Below are positions 14,828 through 23,950 of a stretch of 64,000 bases of DNA, piece by piece. The DNA is from Desulforhabdus sp. TSK (GTDB taxonomy: Bacteria > Desulfobacterota > Syntrophobacteria > Syntrophobacterales > Syntrophobacteraceae). Position 1 is the stretch's first letter; each line of letters starts with the position of its first letter. The notes below the pieces were generated by a model that searched no databases, was not told where the DNA came from, and worked only from the letters and a program-made list of their open reading frames with translations. The stretch spans positions 1-64,000 of the forward strand of contig NZ_BQXM01000016.1 of NCBI RefSeq assembly GCF_022836495.1, written 5' to 3'. A program made the position numbers and the translations under genes.

Positions 14828-17194
14828 TCACTGGACCACCGCGGTTTCTTCCGGAATTGCATCGGGGGAAGCCCCGTAGGCAGAATGATAATAGTTGTAG
14901 TATTTATAGTATTTTGAATAATATCCACCGAAATGATGACTCCGGTTCAGCTTGTTGACGATGCAGCCCAGGAGATTGCCCCGGACGTTCAGGAGACTCC
15001 TGCGGAAGATCCTCAAAGCCTCTCGATGGGTCTCGCCCAGGGTGCTGACCAGAATGACTCCATTGACATAGTTTCCCAGCACCAGCACGTCCGCAAAGCC
15101 CGCGGCCGGGGGGGCATCGACTATCACCCGGTCGAAGTGCTTGCTCAGCATTTCCATCACCATTTTCATGCGGTTGGATGCGAGGAGCTCTGCAGGGTTG
15201 GGGGGGATCGGGCCGGCGGAAATGAAGAACAGGTTGGGTATGTCAGTTTTTTGAATCACTTCTTCCAGCTTGCACATTCCGCTGAGGAGCTGGCTCAAAC
15301 CCTTGCGCTTGTTCAACCCGGAGCCGATTCCGTTGCCGTTTCCGTTGCCGTTTGCCCTCCCGTTCCCATTCCCGTTTTGAGAGAAAATCCTATGCAGGCG
15401 GGGCTTTCGGAGGTCCGCATCGATGATGACGACCTTCTCTTCAGAAGCGGCAAACGCCTGAGAGATATTGGACGAAATGGTACTCTTGCCCTGGCTGGCA
15501 CTCGTGCTCGTGATGAGAAGACTCTTGGGGGGATCGTCCATGGCTGCGGAAAGCTGAATCCCGACCTTCGCCGTGCGGATGGCTTCGGAAAAGCTCGCTC
15601 TCGGCTTCAACCGCACCAGCGAGTCCAGATCCTTTATCTCTTCGGAATCCGCCACGGGGAGGACTCCCAGGACCGGGATCCTGAAGCGTTCGGAAATCTC
15701 TTCCACGCGCTTCACCGTATTGTCGAGGTATTCCATGAAGAAGGCGATCCCGATGCCCCCCATGAGCCCCACGACGATGGACAAAAGGAGATTCAGGCGC
15801 ACGTTGGGCTTGAAAGGCTTCAGCGGCAGGGTGGCGTAATCCACCACCTGGACATTCCCCAGCTCGATTCCGACGTTGGCATCGATCTCCTTGGCCCGCT
15901 CCAGGAGGCTCTGGTGGATGAGCTTGCTCGTTTCCACTTCCCGTTCGAGCACCTTGTACTGTGTGGCTCGGTTGTTGAGCTCCAGCGCCAGTTCCTTCTT
16001 CTTCTCGGCGTCCTTCCTGAGAGAGTCTTCCCTTTTCACGAGCGTGGCATACTCGTTCTTGATGGAATCCAACATCCGCTGCTCTTCCCTGCTGATACGG
16101 CTCTCGATGTCGTTCATCTTCGCCTTGAGGTTTTTCAGCCTGGGGTAGTCGTCCTTGAAGACAGTGGAAAACTCCTGGTATTCCCCCACCAGTTTGACAT
16201 GCTCTTCTTTCAGGTTCTGGATGAGCTTGTTTTCCAGCACGACGGGCATGGAAGCGATATTCTCCCGCTGCGCATGGTTGAAGAGCGCCTCTTTACTGAT
16301 GCGCTCGGTTTCGGCGACAGCCAGGGCCTTGTTGGTTTCTTCCAGCTGGCGATAGATGAGATTGAGATTGGAATCGAGAGAAACAATGCCGGCTTTCTGA
16401 GCGAAGCCGTTGAGGTTATTTTCGGCTTTTTCCAGATTGATACGGGCCACTTCCAGCTGTTTTTCCAGCTGCTGCTTGGCGGAGCTGGCCCCATCGATCC
16501 TTTTGTCCATCTGCCAGGAGATGAATTCCTGGATCTGCGCATTGACGATGTCCCTGGCCAGAGCTGCATCCGTGGACTGGAACTCGAGGGAAATGAGGGT
16601 CGTATCCCGTTCGGGAGTAACCTGCAGGCTGTCGGCGAAGAGCCGCTCCACGGCACTCTCCACCTGCAGGCGGGCCAATTCAGGATTCAGCTCTTCGTTC
16701 CCCTTGAATGGGAGCCATGCTTTGACACTGCGCTTCCACGTCTGAAGCCACCCTTCTTCCTCGCCGTCGTTTTCGACGGCTGGATTGAAGACGGGATTCC
16801 GGTCCAGATTGAGATGAGCAATGACCCGCCGCGCCAGGGATTCACTTTGCAGGAGCTTCACCTGGGTCTGAATGAATTCTCTCGTTTGCATCTGATTGGC
16901 AACGACGTCTTCAAACTTGGTCACGCGCGGCCCCTGCACATTGAGCTGCAGCTTCCCTCCGGCTTTGAAAACGGGCTTCATGCTGAGGCTCACCACCAGC
17001 GTCGTCACGAAAACCCCCAGGAGCACCGTCAGGATCAGCCACTTGTGCCGCAGCATCACCTCCAGGTAATCTCGCAAATCGGCCGAATCATCGTACTCGG
17101 AAATGACTTCACGCACTTCCGTGGAGGGCAGTTGAGATCCCGAAAGGGGAACCGGGAAATCTTTGACAGGGGGCGATTCGATTTCAGGCTGCAT
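14828..17194 (-). CDS. Wzc-like polysaccharide co-polymerase / tyrosine autokinase
   Basis: 788 residues from ATG 17194 (GGAG seven bases upstream). N-terminal Wzz domain (RDYLEVMLRHKWLILTVLLG, first membrane helix), a long periplasmic coiled coil, a second helix after KPFKPNVRLNLLLSIVVGL, then a cytoplasmic BY-kinase: Walker A TSASQGKST (DNA about 15,485-15,525), A' VVIIDADLRKPRLHRIF, Walker B VIVDAPP. The C-terminus holds a run of some ten tyrosines (YYSKYYKYYNYYHSAYG), the autophosphorylation cluster. Such proteins control chain length and export with Wza and a phosphatase. An Asn-Gly-rich insertion (GNGNGRANGNGNGNG) sits between A' and Walker B. No cognate phosphatase is seen in the window. 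Confidence 0.94.
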   Translation of the reverse strand: MQPEIESPPVKDFPVPLSGSQLPSTEVREVISEYDDSADLRDYLEVMLRHKWLILTVLLGVFVTTLVVSLSMKPVFKAGGKLQLNVQGPRVTKFEDVVANQMQTREFIQTQVKLLQSESLARRVIAHLNLDRNPVFNPAVENDGEEEGWLQTWKRSVKAWLPFKGNEELNPELARLQVESAVERLFADSLQVTPERDTTLISLEFQSTDAALARDIVNAQIQEFISWQMDKRIDGASSAKQQLEKQLEVARINLEKAENNLNGFAQKAGIVSLDSNLNLIYRQLEETNKALAVAETERISKEALFNHAQRENIASMPVVLENKLIQNLKEEHVKLVGEYQEFSTVFKDDYPRLKNLKAKMNDIESRISREEQRMLDSIKNEYATLVKREDSLRKDAEKKKELALELNNRATQYKVLEREVETSKLIHQSLLERAKEIDANVGIELGNVQVVDYATLPLKPFKPNVRLNLLLSIVVGLMGGIGIAFFMEYLDNTVKRVEEISERFRIPVLGVLPVADSEEIKDLDSLVRLKPRASFSEAIRTAKVGIQLSAAMDDPPKSLLITSTSASQGKSTISSNISQAFAASEEKVVIIDADLRKPRLHRIFSQNGNGNGRANGNGNGNGIGSGLNKRKGLSQLLSGMCKLEEVIQKTDIPNLFFISAGPIPPNPAELLASNRMKMVMEMLSKHFDRVIVDAPPAAGFADVLVLGNYVNGVILVSTLGETHREALRIFRRSLLNVRGNLLGCIVNKLNRSHHFGGYYSKYYKYYNYYHSAYGASPDAIPEETAVVQ

Positions 17195-17636
17195 GTCGCT
17201 ACTCCGTGGTTTCCTCAAATGCTTTGACTGTTCTTCGTAAGACTTTGGATTCTCAAACCAGTGTTTATCGTACGTCGTGGAGGAATGAGGGAATCGGCAA
17301 TCCAGGCGCTTTTGGCCTTCCTTCACTTTCTGAGTGCAGTCTTTGCAAATTCCAATCCATATGCGTCGGGGTCGCTGAAGAAAATCTTCCTCTGCTGGAC
17401 GTCCCGTGAGCCTCTACAGGCATTTCACCGCCGGCGTTCATGAATACATGGAAGGATTCGACAATTTCTTGACTCAGCTCCCGCCCACAAAGTCATCGGC
17501 TTGTCTGCCACCTGCCGAGGAATCCCATGGCACGCCATCGCCGCTTTCAGGGCACATTTTTTGTATAGAGTTTCTGGAGTTTTTCCAGTTTTGAGGAGGG
17601 TTCGAATCCAAAACAGAAAGGAGGTGTTCTGCAAAC
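17195..17636. other. Intergenic region between divergent EPS genes
   Basis: 442 bp separate the kinase gene (minus) from the FecR-domain gene (plus) and should hold both promoters. I see no convincing -35/-10 pair. A GGTTCGAATCC at 17598 mimics a tRNA T-arm but has no matching stems. AAAGGAGGTG at 17619 is the ribosome-binding site of the FecR gene. Confidence 0.5.
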
Positions 17637-18407
17637 ATGAAAAGAATGTCCAAAATGTGCATCGTAAGTCTTGCGGCTTTGTTTGTGGCCCAGCCCATGC
17701 TGGCCACGGCAGGGAGCTCGGCACGGCTTATTCCTGCAGGCTCCGTACGTGTCATGGACAACGGCAAGGAAGTCAACAATTTCAAATCTGAAATGCCCAT
17801 GCCGCAAGGTCTGACGATGGCCGTAAACGGAAAGTGCATCGTGCAGTCCCAAAGCCTGCAGCTGGTGGCCCAGGACCAGGCGGTTTTCGCGCTCAACGAA
17901 GCTGAGAGCCGCTACGACCTCACCATCAAAAGTGGTCGGGTGGATTTTGCCATGCGTCCCGAGGCCAAACCCGTTTCCTTTCACACCCCCCACGACCTCA
18001 TCCAGTCCGAACAGGCCATCGTGCCTGCGGGTAATGCCGGGTTGGTGAGAGGTTTTGTCACGGTATCGGAGGAAAAGACGGAGCTGTCCATCCAGGAAGG
18101 CGCCCTGCAGGTGATGAGCAGCGACGGCACGCAGCTGGTCCAGCCGGGCCATTCCATCGTCCTGGCTCAGGCCAGGTTGGGGAGCCCGACTCCGGCCACG
18201 GCGGGAAAGGGCACGGTGAAGCCTGCTCTGACAGCCGGAACCAGCGGAGGTGCTCTCACCACCAAGGGGATGGTCATGGGCGGTGCCGGTGCTCTATCCA
18301 TCATCGGAGCGGGGGTTGGTTTTGCCACATCCAACAGCCATGCCAGCGAGAATGGCTTAGCGCACCGCTGGCGGCACGGGCAATCACCCTTCGTCAGTCC
18401 CAATTAG
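17637..18407 (+). CDS. FecR-domain exported protein
   Basis: 256 residues with a clear signal peptide (MSKMCIVSLAALFVAQPMLATAG) and a strong ribosome-binding site (AAAGGAGGTG). The FecR-like beta-rich part runs from about 45 to 185 (LTIKSGRVDFAMRPEAKPVS, VPAGNAGLVRGFVTV). A Gly/Thr-rich stretch and one hydrophobic segment (MVMGGAGALSIIGAGVGFAT) follow. Stand-alone FecR-domain proteins of this form are common in EPS and PEP-CTERM-type loci; their role is structural or regulatory at the envelope. The last 20 residues read oddly (AHRWRHGQSPF), while the +1 frame gives a Gly/Ser/Pro-rich ending (GGTGNHPSSVPISPN) more like relatives, so a small frameshift near 18,360 is possible. Confidence 0.8.
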   Translation: MKRMSKMCIVSLAALFVAQPMLATAGSSARLIPAGSVRVMDNGKEVNNFKSEMPMPQGLTMAVNGKCIVQSQSLQLVAQDQAVFALNEAESRYDLTIKSGRVDFAMRPEAKPVSFHTPHDLIQSEQAIVPAGNAGLVRGFVTVSEEKTELSIQEGALQVMSSDGTQLVQPGHSIVLAQARLGSPTPATAGKGTVKPALTAGTSGGALTTKGMVMGGAGALSIIGAGVGFATSNSHASENGLAHRWRHGQSPFVSPN

Positions 18408-18531
18408 CCCCAATGTAGTGTGTCCGATTTCCAAGCAACGAAGGCATTGCTGAATTCGGCATGGGCGGCGCTTTTGCCCCGATGGAACAGCGCCGCCGTC
18501 TCATCCCTTACGAGAGGTAGATCATCTCCCC

Positions 18532-19575
18532 ATGAACATCCGGATCAAATCATTTCATCCAGCCGAAAATTTCTTCCAGCGACTCCTCTGGGTAGGAATC
18601 ACCCTGCTGATAGCCGGGTGCGCCGGCGGCGGACCCAGACCCACCGCAACGCTCGATGAAGTTGTCGCCAGGGAAAATGGGAGCAAGCAGGAAGTCAAAG
18701 ACATCAACAGCAAGCTTTTCGCGTCTGTCAGCAACGCTCCCCAGGCCAGGGACTATCTGCTGGGCGAAGGGGACCTGCTCCAGATCAATGTCTTTGAGGC
18801 CGACGAGCTCAAGACGGAAACCCGGATAGGCGCTCGAGGGTTCGTTACCCTGCCCCTGCTGGGGCCGGTGGAAGTCAAAGACCTGACGACCCGCGAGGCG
18901 GAACAGAAAATCGAAGATCTCTACCGAAGGAAATACCTGCAGAACCCTCATGTGAGCGTCTTTGTGAAAGAACAGGTTTCGGGAAAGATCACGCTCCTGG
19001 GGGCCTTGAACAAGCCCGGCACGTACAGCTATATGACGCGCCAACACCTGCTTGACGTCCTGGCCCTGGGAGAAGGACTGTCCGACAAAGCCGGACGCAT
19101 GGTCCAGGTGCGCCGCTCGGTGGAGAACGCCCCACAGCCGACAACGTACATGGTCGACCTGGAAGAAATCATTCAGAACGGTCAGTCGGACATGAACCTG
19201 GAGATCAAAGGGGGGGATGTGGTGTACGTTCCCGATGCGGGCACGGTCTATGTCGACGGCGCCGTCAGGAAGCCGGGGAATTATCCCATCAAGACCGCCA
19301 TGTCCGTACAGGAAGCCATTGCGGCTGCCGGCGGACTCTCCACCACGGCGGACGAGGGGGATATCAAGCTCGTTCGGGCCAACACCGACAATACCCGTGA
19401 AGTCGTGAAGGTGAGCATCAAAGATCTGCGGCAGGATTCGAAGCAGACTCTCGCCGTGAAAGATCGCGACGTCATCTTTGTGGAAACGAACAAAATGGAA
19501 GCGCTCCTCTACGGACTCCGCTTCAACATCATCGGCGGGCTCTTCGGGGTCGGCTACCAGCCCCCGCCTCAATGA
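18532..19575 (+). CDS. Wza-like polysaccharide export lipoprotein (SLBB domains)
   Basis: 347 residues. The N-terminus carries a lipoprotein signal (LLWVGITLLIAGC, Cys at the lipobox), so it should be anchored in the outer membrane. The polysaccharide-export domain follows (YLLGEGDLLQINVFEADELK, GFVTLPLLGPVEV), then two SLBB repeats (GKITLLGALNKPGTYSYM and GTVYVDGAVRKPGNYPI). It forms the periplasm-spanning exit channel that works with the Wzc-like kinase. GAGAGGTAGATC precedes ATG 18532. Last gene of the EPS locus in this window; the FecR-domain gene is 124 bp upstream on the same strand. Confidence 0.93.
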   Translation: MNIRIKSFHPAENFFQRLLWVGITLLIAGCAGGGPRPTATLDEVVARENGSKQEVKDINSKLFASVSNAPQARDYLLGEGDLLQINVFEADELKTETRIGARGFVTLPLLGPVEVKDLTTREAEQKIEDLYRRKYLQNPHVSVFVKEQVSGKITLLGALNKPGTYSYMTRQHLLDVLALGEGLSDKAGRMVQVRRSVENAPQPTTYMVDLEEIIQNGQSDMNLEIKGGDVVYVPDAGTVYVDGAVRKPGNYPIKTAMSVQEAIAAAGGLSTTADEGDIKLVRANTDNTREVVKVSIKDLRQDSKQTLAVKDRDVIFVETNKMEALLYGLRFNIIGGLFGVGYQPPPQ

Positions 19576-19690
19576 TTTGCTCTGGGAGATGATTACGGCC
19601 CCCGTCGGGCAGCGATCCCGGCAGGAACATGCAGGAACGGCGACGCCGCCATGGAAGGCGGCGCTGCCGGTAGATCTCGCGGATCATAGC

Positions 19691-20884
19691 TCATAAGATG
19701 AGCAGGTCTTCCCGGGCGGTATTCAAGGACTCCAGTCCCTGCGCCGTCACCAGGTAGGTATTCTCCAAACCGGCGATCCCCAGACCGGGGAAGATGAACT
19801 TGGGCTCGAACGCCACCATCATGCCTTCCTGGAGCGGCAGCTTCTGCCCCTGGGCAATGAAGGGAAACTCGTCCACTTCCAACCCCAGGCCATGTCCGAC
19901 GAAAGAAACCCGCGTGCTTCCATGCCCCATGAAGGACTCCGACCAGCCGGTCTCCTCGACCCACCCGCACACCTGATCGTAGAGGGCTCCGGTGACCACT
20001 CCCGGGCGCGCCGCCTCCCGAAAACGCCGGTGTATCTCCTCGATGAATTTGTAAGCATCCAGAATTTTTGCAGGAGGAGCTCCGATGGCATAATTCCGAG
20101 TCTGGTCGTTCAGGTACCCGTGATAGTTCATCATGGTATCGACGCTCACAAGCTCGCCCGCTCGGATGGTGCGCGCGGAAGGCCCCTGCCCGAAAGCGGG
20201 ACTCACCCCCTCCCCGCCCGTGGGAGCATCGGCATAGGACGAAACCGCCGCTTCCGCTCCTGACAGCACGTGGCCAAAATACATGTCCATATTGAAGGCC
20301 CGGAGCCGGATGATCCCCAAATGACCGGCTTTGCGGGCCACTCGTTCCAGCTCGATGCTGAGATCCAGTTCCGTCATCCCTTCCTTCAGGAAAGTCGGCA
20401 CTGCATCGGCCACGGCCTGGGAGATCCTTGCAGCCCCGCGCATCATTTCTATTTCCCAGGGGGATTTGACCATCCGCACCTGGCGGATCAATCCGCTGAT
20501 GTCCACCAGCTGCTGCTTGGGGAAAATCTTTTCATCGTAAAAGAAAAACGTGCCCGCGGGCAGAACGTCCAGCTCCATCCCGATTTTCTCAGGGGCCTTT
20601 CCCCCACAGGCTTCAACGATTCCTCCCGACAGGTCTTTCAGGCTCTTGAGAGGCAGGATGGGCCGCAGCGGCGACTGCGCTTCCGCCCGCTGCACGTCCC
20701 GCTTCACCCAAAAAACCGGCTGCCCGGAAGCCGGCACCACCAGGTGACCGTCCTGCACGGTGCCCGTGAAATAATAGAGATCGACATTTTGACGAATAAC
20801 GGCTGCATCCACCTCGTTCTTGACCAGCAAATACTGAAGGGCCACAATGCGCGCTGCGACTTCACTCATGGGCGTTTTCAACAT
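19691..20884 (-). CDS. M24-family metallopeptidase (Xaa-Pro aminopeptidase-like)
   Basis: 397 residues from ATG 20884, with AAGGAGTC seven bases upstream; the longer frame to 20929 is not needed. An N-terminal creatinase/prolidase-like domain (IRQNVDLYYFTGTVQDGHL) precedes the pita-bread catalytic domain, whose metal ligands are visible: the Asp pair in VSVDTMMNYHGYLNDQTRNY, His in FVGHGLGLEVDE, Glu in AFEPKF and Glu in GLENTYLV. It should remove N-terminal residues before proline or hydrolyse a related amide; the precise substrate cannot be read. It stands alone between the EPS locus and a HAD gene on the same strand. Confidence 0.88.
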   Translation of the reverse strand: MLKTPMSEVAARIVALQYLLVKNEVDAAVIRQNVDLYYFTGTVQDGHLVVPASGQPVFWVKRDVQRAEAQSPLRPILPLKSLKDLSGGIVEACGGKAPEKIGMELDVLPAGTFFFYDEKIFPKQQLVDISGLIRQVRMVKSPWEIEMMRGAARISQAVADAVPTFLKEGMTELDLSIELERVARKAGHLGIIRLRAFNMDMYFGHVLSGAEAAVSSYADAPTGGEGVSPAFGQGPSARTIRAGELVSVDTMMNYHGYLNDQTRNYAIGAPPAKILDAYKFIEEIHRRFREAARPGVVTGALYDQVCGWVEETGWSESFMGHGSTRVSFVGHGLGLEVDEFPFIAQGQKLPLQEGMMVAFEPKFIFPGLGIAGLENTYLVTAQGLESLNTAREDLLIL

Positions 20885-20984
20885 GAACAAGACTCCTTGG
20901 AGGAAAAATATCTCGAAAGTACTTCGCATTCATCCGGAAGGATAAACGCTCAAATTCATACCGCACAAAGTACGGCGACTGCAC

Positions 20985-21686
20985 TCATTCCTGGATCAAT
21001 TGGATCAGCCGTGAAAGATTCAATCGATCCAACCGATCCACGACGCAATCGGCCTCCTTCAGTTCTTCCGCGGGAAAGGAATTGGTGACTGCAATGACGT
21101 ACAACCCCGCCGCCCTGGCCGACTGAATTCCCGCCGGAGTGTCTTCTATGGCAATGCAGGCCCGGGGATCGAGGGAATCGTCGCCGAGCTTCGCCTTCAC
21201 GCGCTCCAAGGCCGCGCGGTAGGTCTCGGGGTCCGGCTTGCTCCGCTGCACATCATCGGCTGCAACAATCAACGGGAAAGCATCCTTGAGGCCCAGCGCT
21301 TCCATAAAAATTTCGATCTCATGGCGAAGAGCTCCCGAAGCCACGGCCAGGGGAACCCCATGCTCCACCAGTTCCCGCACGAGGGAGACGACCCCGGGGA
21401 AGCTCCGCACCCCTCGGGCAGCGATCTGAAGCAGCGCGCCGGCCTTGGCCCTCATGAGCTCCACCAGGGCCGCATCGTCCAGGGACCGCCCCGCCTCCCG
21501 GAAAGCCTCCCGTATCGCATCGCGATCGTCAAAACCGATGTAAACTTCCATGTAGTGCGCGTAGTCGTGTCCCAGTCCGAGGGGGCGCAGAACGGCCTGG
21601 AAGGCTTCATAATGCAGGGGCTCCGTATCCACCAGGATCCCATCGCAATCGAATATCACCGCTTTCAAGGGATGATGTGAATCCAA
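20985..21686 (-). CDS. HAD-superfamily phosphatase, beta-phosphoglucomutase-like
   Basis: 233 residues starting at TTG 21684-21686, with GAGGAAC just upstream. HAD motifs are complete: nucleophile AVIFDCDGILVDTEPLHYEA, motif II VASGA, motif III Lys in QRSKPDPETYR, motif IV IAIEDTPAGIQSARAAG. A helical cap between motifs I and II puts it in subclass I with beta-phosphoglucomutase, sugar phosphatases and phosphoglycolate phosphatase. Substrate unknown. The C-terminus is leucine-rich (LDRLNLSRLIQLIQE). About 100 bp upstream of the M24 gene; possibly co-transcribed. Confidence 0.88.
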   Translation of the reverse strand: MDSHHPLKAVIFDCDGILVDTEPLHYEAFQAVLRPLGLGHDYAHYMEVYIGFDDRDAIREAFREAGRSLDDAALVELMRAKAGALLQIAARGVRSFPGVVSLVRELVEHGVPLAVASGALRHEIEIFMEALGLKDAFPLIVAADDVQRSKPDPETYRAALERVKAKLGDDSLDPRACIAIEDTPAGIQSARAAGLYVIAVTNSFPAEELKEADCVVDRLDRLNLSRLIQLIQE

Positions 21687-21802
21687 AGTTCCTCTTCCAA
21701 TCGTTGATTGTATCCTTGGCGACAGTTAACATGACAACTGAATTGTTATTCATCACATTGTGTTTTGTTTAGCACTTTTCAGAATGGTAGAAAACGTTTT
21801 TA

Positions 21803-21831
21803 TTGACAATCTCTATCGTGCCGAGGATTTT
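21803..21831 (+). promoter_or_regulatory. Possible sigma-70 promoter of the ABC-F gene
   Basis: TTGACA at 21803-21808, 17 bp, then GATTTT at 21826-21831. The -35 is perfect and the -10 weak. It lies in an AT-rich part of the 245-bp divergent gap between the HAD gene and the ABC-F gene, about 100 bp before the GTG start. Confidence 0.4.
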
Positions 21832-21931
21832 GGACGGGTTCCATCGACGGGAGGATCCTGTCTCCCAAAAACCTGACATTGGCGGGCGTGGAAGCCCCGT
21901 CGGTATTCATGAGTGAAGGAGATTCGTTTTA

Positions 21932-23932
21932 GTGCTCACCGTTCAGGGAATCAGCAAGTTTCTGGGAAAGAAGGAGCTCTTCGAAGGCGTATCCTTCCAT
22001 ATCCATGCGGGAGAAAAAATCGGCCTCATCGGCCACAATGGAGCGGGCAAGTCCACGCTTTTCCAGGTCCTCCTGGGGGAAACGGAGCCGGACAGCGGGA
22101 TGGTCACCAAGTCCAAGAACCTGCGCATGGGATATCTGCCCCAGCAGTGGACTCCACTCGAAGGCAAAACCGTCCTGGCCCATGCCGTGGACATTCATGC
22201 GGAACTGGAGGCCCTGCGCGAAGAGCTCCACGCCGTCCAGGAAGCGCTCGAAAGAGAGAAGGACCCCGACGCGGCCAAATCCCTGGCGCTGCGCCAGGGG
22301 CAGCTCCTGGAGCAAATGGAGCACCTGGGCGGGTACGACCTGGAGTCGCGCGCTCAAAAGATCCTGGCCGGCCTCGGCTTCAGGGACGAGCAGCTTCACA
22401 TGCCGGTGTCCACCCTCAGCGGCGGGTGGGTCATGCGCCTGGAGCTCGCCCGCCTCCTGCTGGCGGAGCCCGATCTCCTTCTCCTCGATGAGCCCACCAA
22501 CCACCTGGACCTGCACTCCCTTCTCTGGCTGGAGCAGTACCTTCAGAGCACCTCGTCGGCCATCATCCTGATTTCACACGACCGCACGTTCCTCAATGCC
22601 ATCGTGAGAAGAGTTCTGGAGCTGGAGGGAGGACAGCTCCATCAATATGCGGGCAATTACGACGACTATTTGAATGAAAAGGCCCAGCGACGGGAAATTC
22701 AGCTGGCCTCCTACAAGAACCAGCAGGACCGCATCCGCCAGATGGAACGTTTTGTCGAGCGCAACCGGGTCCGGACCTCGGGGGCACGGCAGGCCCAGAG
22801 CCGCCTGAAAATGCTTGAAAAAATGGAGCGCATCGAGCTTCCTCCTGACCAGCAGGCCGCCATCCACTTTACCTTCCCGCCTCCTCCCCGCTCGGGCAAG
22901 CGCGTGTTGGAGCTCTCGGCCGTTCACAAGGCTTACGGCAGCCATATTGTCTACGAAGGCATCGATCTCGTCGTCGAGCGCGGGGACCGCATCGCTTTCA
23001 TCGGAGAAAACGGTGCGGGGAAAAGCACGCTCCTCAAGATACTGGCCGGAGTGGAGAAGCCCACGGGGGGGCAGTGTGTCGTCGGCCACCAGACGTTCAT
23101 CGGTTACTATGCCCAGTACCAATGGGAACAGCTGCATCGGGAATGGACGGTCCTGGAGGAGGCTTCATCCATCTCCGGCGATATGCCCCAGTCTCAGCTG
23201 CGCAGCCTCCTGGGGGCCTTTCTCTTTCGGGGAGACGATGTTCTGAAGAAGGTTGCCGTCTTGAGCGGAGGGGAAAAGGCACGACTCATCCTTTGCAAGC
23301 TCCTCCTGCAGCGCCCCAACGTGCTTCTGCTGGATGAGCCCACCAACCACCTGGACATCCCCTCCCGGGACGTTCTGGAAAAAGCCCTGGCAGAATTCTC
23401 CGGCACTCTGTGCTTCATCAGCCACGACCGGCACTTTATCAACAAGATCACCAACAAGGTCCTGGAGGTCGATAGCGGTAAAATCAATCTCTTTCCCGGA
23501 AATTACAATGACTACCAGAACATCTGGAAAAAGCGGGTGCAGGAGACGGAACGCGACCCATCCGCCCCGTCGGGGCCTCACCCTGATTCCGCCAGAGATT
23601 CCTCTCCCTGCGACATCCCTGTCAAAAAGGATCAAGACCGGAAGAGACAGGAAGCTCAGTGGCGAAATGAGCTCTACCGCCTCAAGAAGCCCCTTCAGGA
23701 GCGACTGGAAGAGGTGGAAGGGCGCCTGGAAAAAATGCAGGAGGAGCTGGACCGTCTCAACGACCTCCTCGCTCAGCCAACCACCTATCAGGATGGGAGC
23801 CGCGTGCAGGATTTGCAGAAGGAATACCAGGAATGTCGGCAGCAGCTTCAGCAGCTCACGGAACAATGGGAGCAGGAGGCTCTCGCTCTGGAAGAACTTG
23901 AAGCAAACTTTCAACAAGAGAAGTCTCTCTAG
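21932..23932 (+). CDS. ABC-F family ATPase (Uup/EttA-like)
   Basis: 666 residues from GTG 21932 (GAAGGAGATT upstream). Two ABC domains without membrane segments: Walker A GHNGAGKST and GENGAGKST, signatures LSGGWVMRLELAR and LSGGEKARLILCK, Walker B LLLLDEPTNHLD in both. They are joined by the ABC-F linker (about 240-310, rich in Arg and Lys: QDRIRQMERFVERNRVR). A charged coiled-coil C-terminus (EERLEEVEGRLEKMQEELDR region) is Uup-like. ABC-F proteins bind the ribosomal E site and relieve stalled translation. The LysR-type gene follows by 18 bp. Confidence 0.93.
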   Translation: MLTVQGISKFLGKKELFEGVSFHIHAGEKIGLIGHNGAGKSTLFQVLLGETEPDSGMVTKSKNLRMGYLPQQWTPLEGKTVLAHAVDIHAELEALREELHAVQEALEREKDPDAAKSLALRQGQLLEQMEHLGGYDLESRAQKILAGLGFRDEQLHMPVSTLSGGWVMRLELARLLLAEPDLLLLDEPTNHLDLHSLLWLEQYLQSTSSAIILISHDRTFLNAIVRRVLELEGGQLHQYAGNYDDYLNEKAQRREIQLASYKNQQDRIRQMERFVERNRVRTSGARQAQSRLKMLEKMERIELPPDQQAAIHFTFPPPPRSGKRVLELSAVHKAYGSHIVYEGIDLVVERGDRIAFIGENGAGKSTLLKILAGVEKPTGGQCVVGHQTFIGYYAQYQWEQLHREWTVLEEASSISGDMPQSQLRSLLGAFLFRGDDVLKKVAVLSGGEKARLILCKLLLQRPNVLLLDEPTNHLDIPSRDVLEKALAEFSGTLCFISHDRHFINKITNKVLEVDSGKINLFPGNYNDYQNIWKKRVQETERDPSAPSGPHPDSARDSSPCDIPVKKDQDRKRQEAQWRNELYRLKKPLQERLEEVEGRLEKMQEELDRLNDLLAQPTTYQDGSRVQDLQKEYQECRQQLQQLTEQWEQEALALEELEANFQQEKSL

Positions 23933-23950
23933 GAGGGAGAAGCTCATTCC

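Noticed and set aside
14933-17227. Long plus-strand open frame (764 codons) opposite the Wzc-like kinase gene
   Set aside because: The minus strand encodes complete Wzz and BY-kinase domains; the plus-strand translation is low-complexity His/Gln/Asp-rich shadow sequence, as expected opposite GC-rich codons.
17590-17612. GGTTCGAATCC resembling a tRNA T-arm
   Set aside because: Neither the T-stem nor the acceptor stem pairs, and no D- or anticodon arm is found upstream.
17195-17636. Sigma-54 type promoter near TGGCACGCCATCGCCGC (about 17,527)
   Set aside because: The -24 half is tolerable, but the -12 TTGC element is missing at the required spacing.
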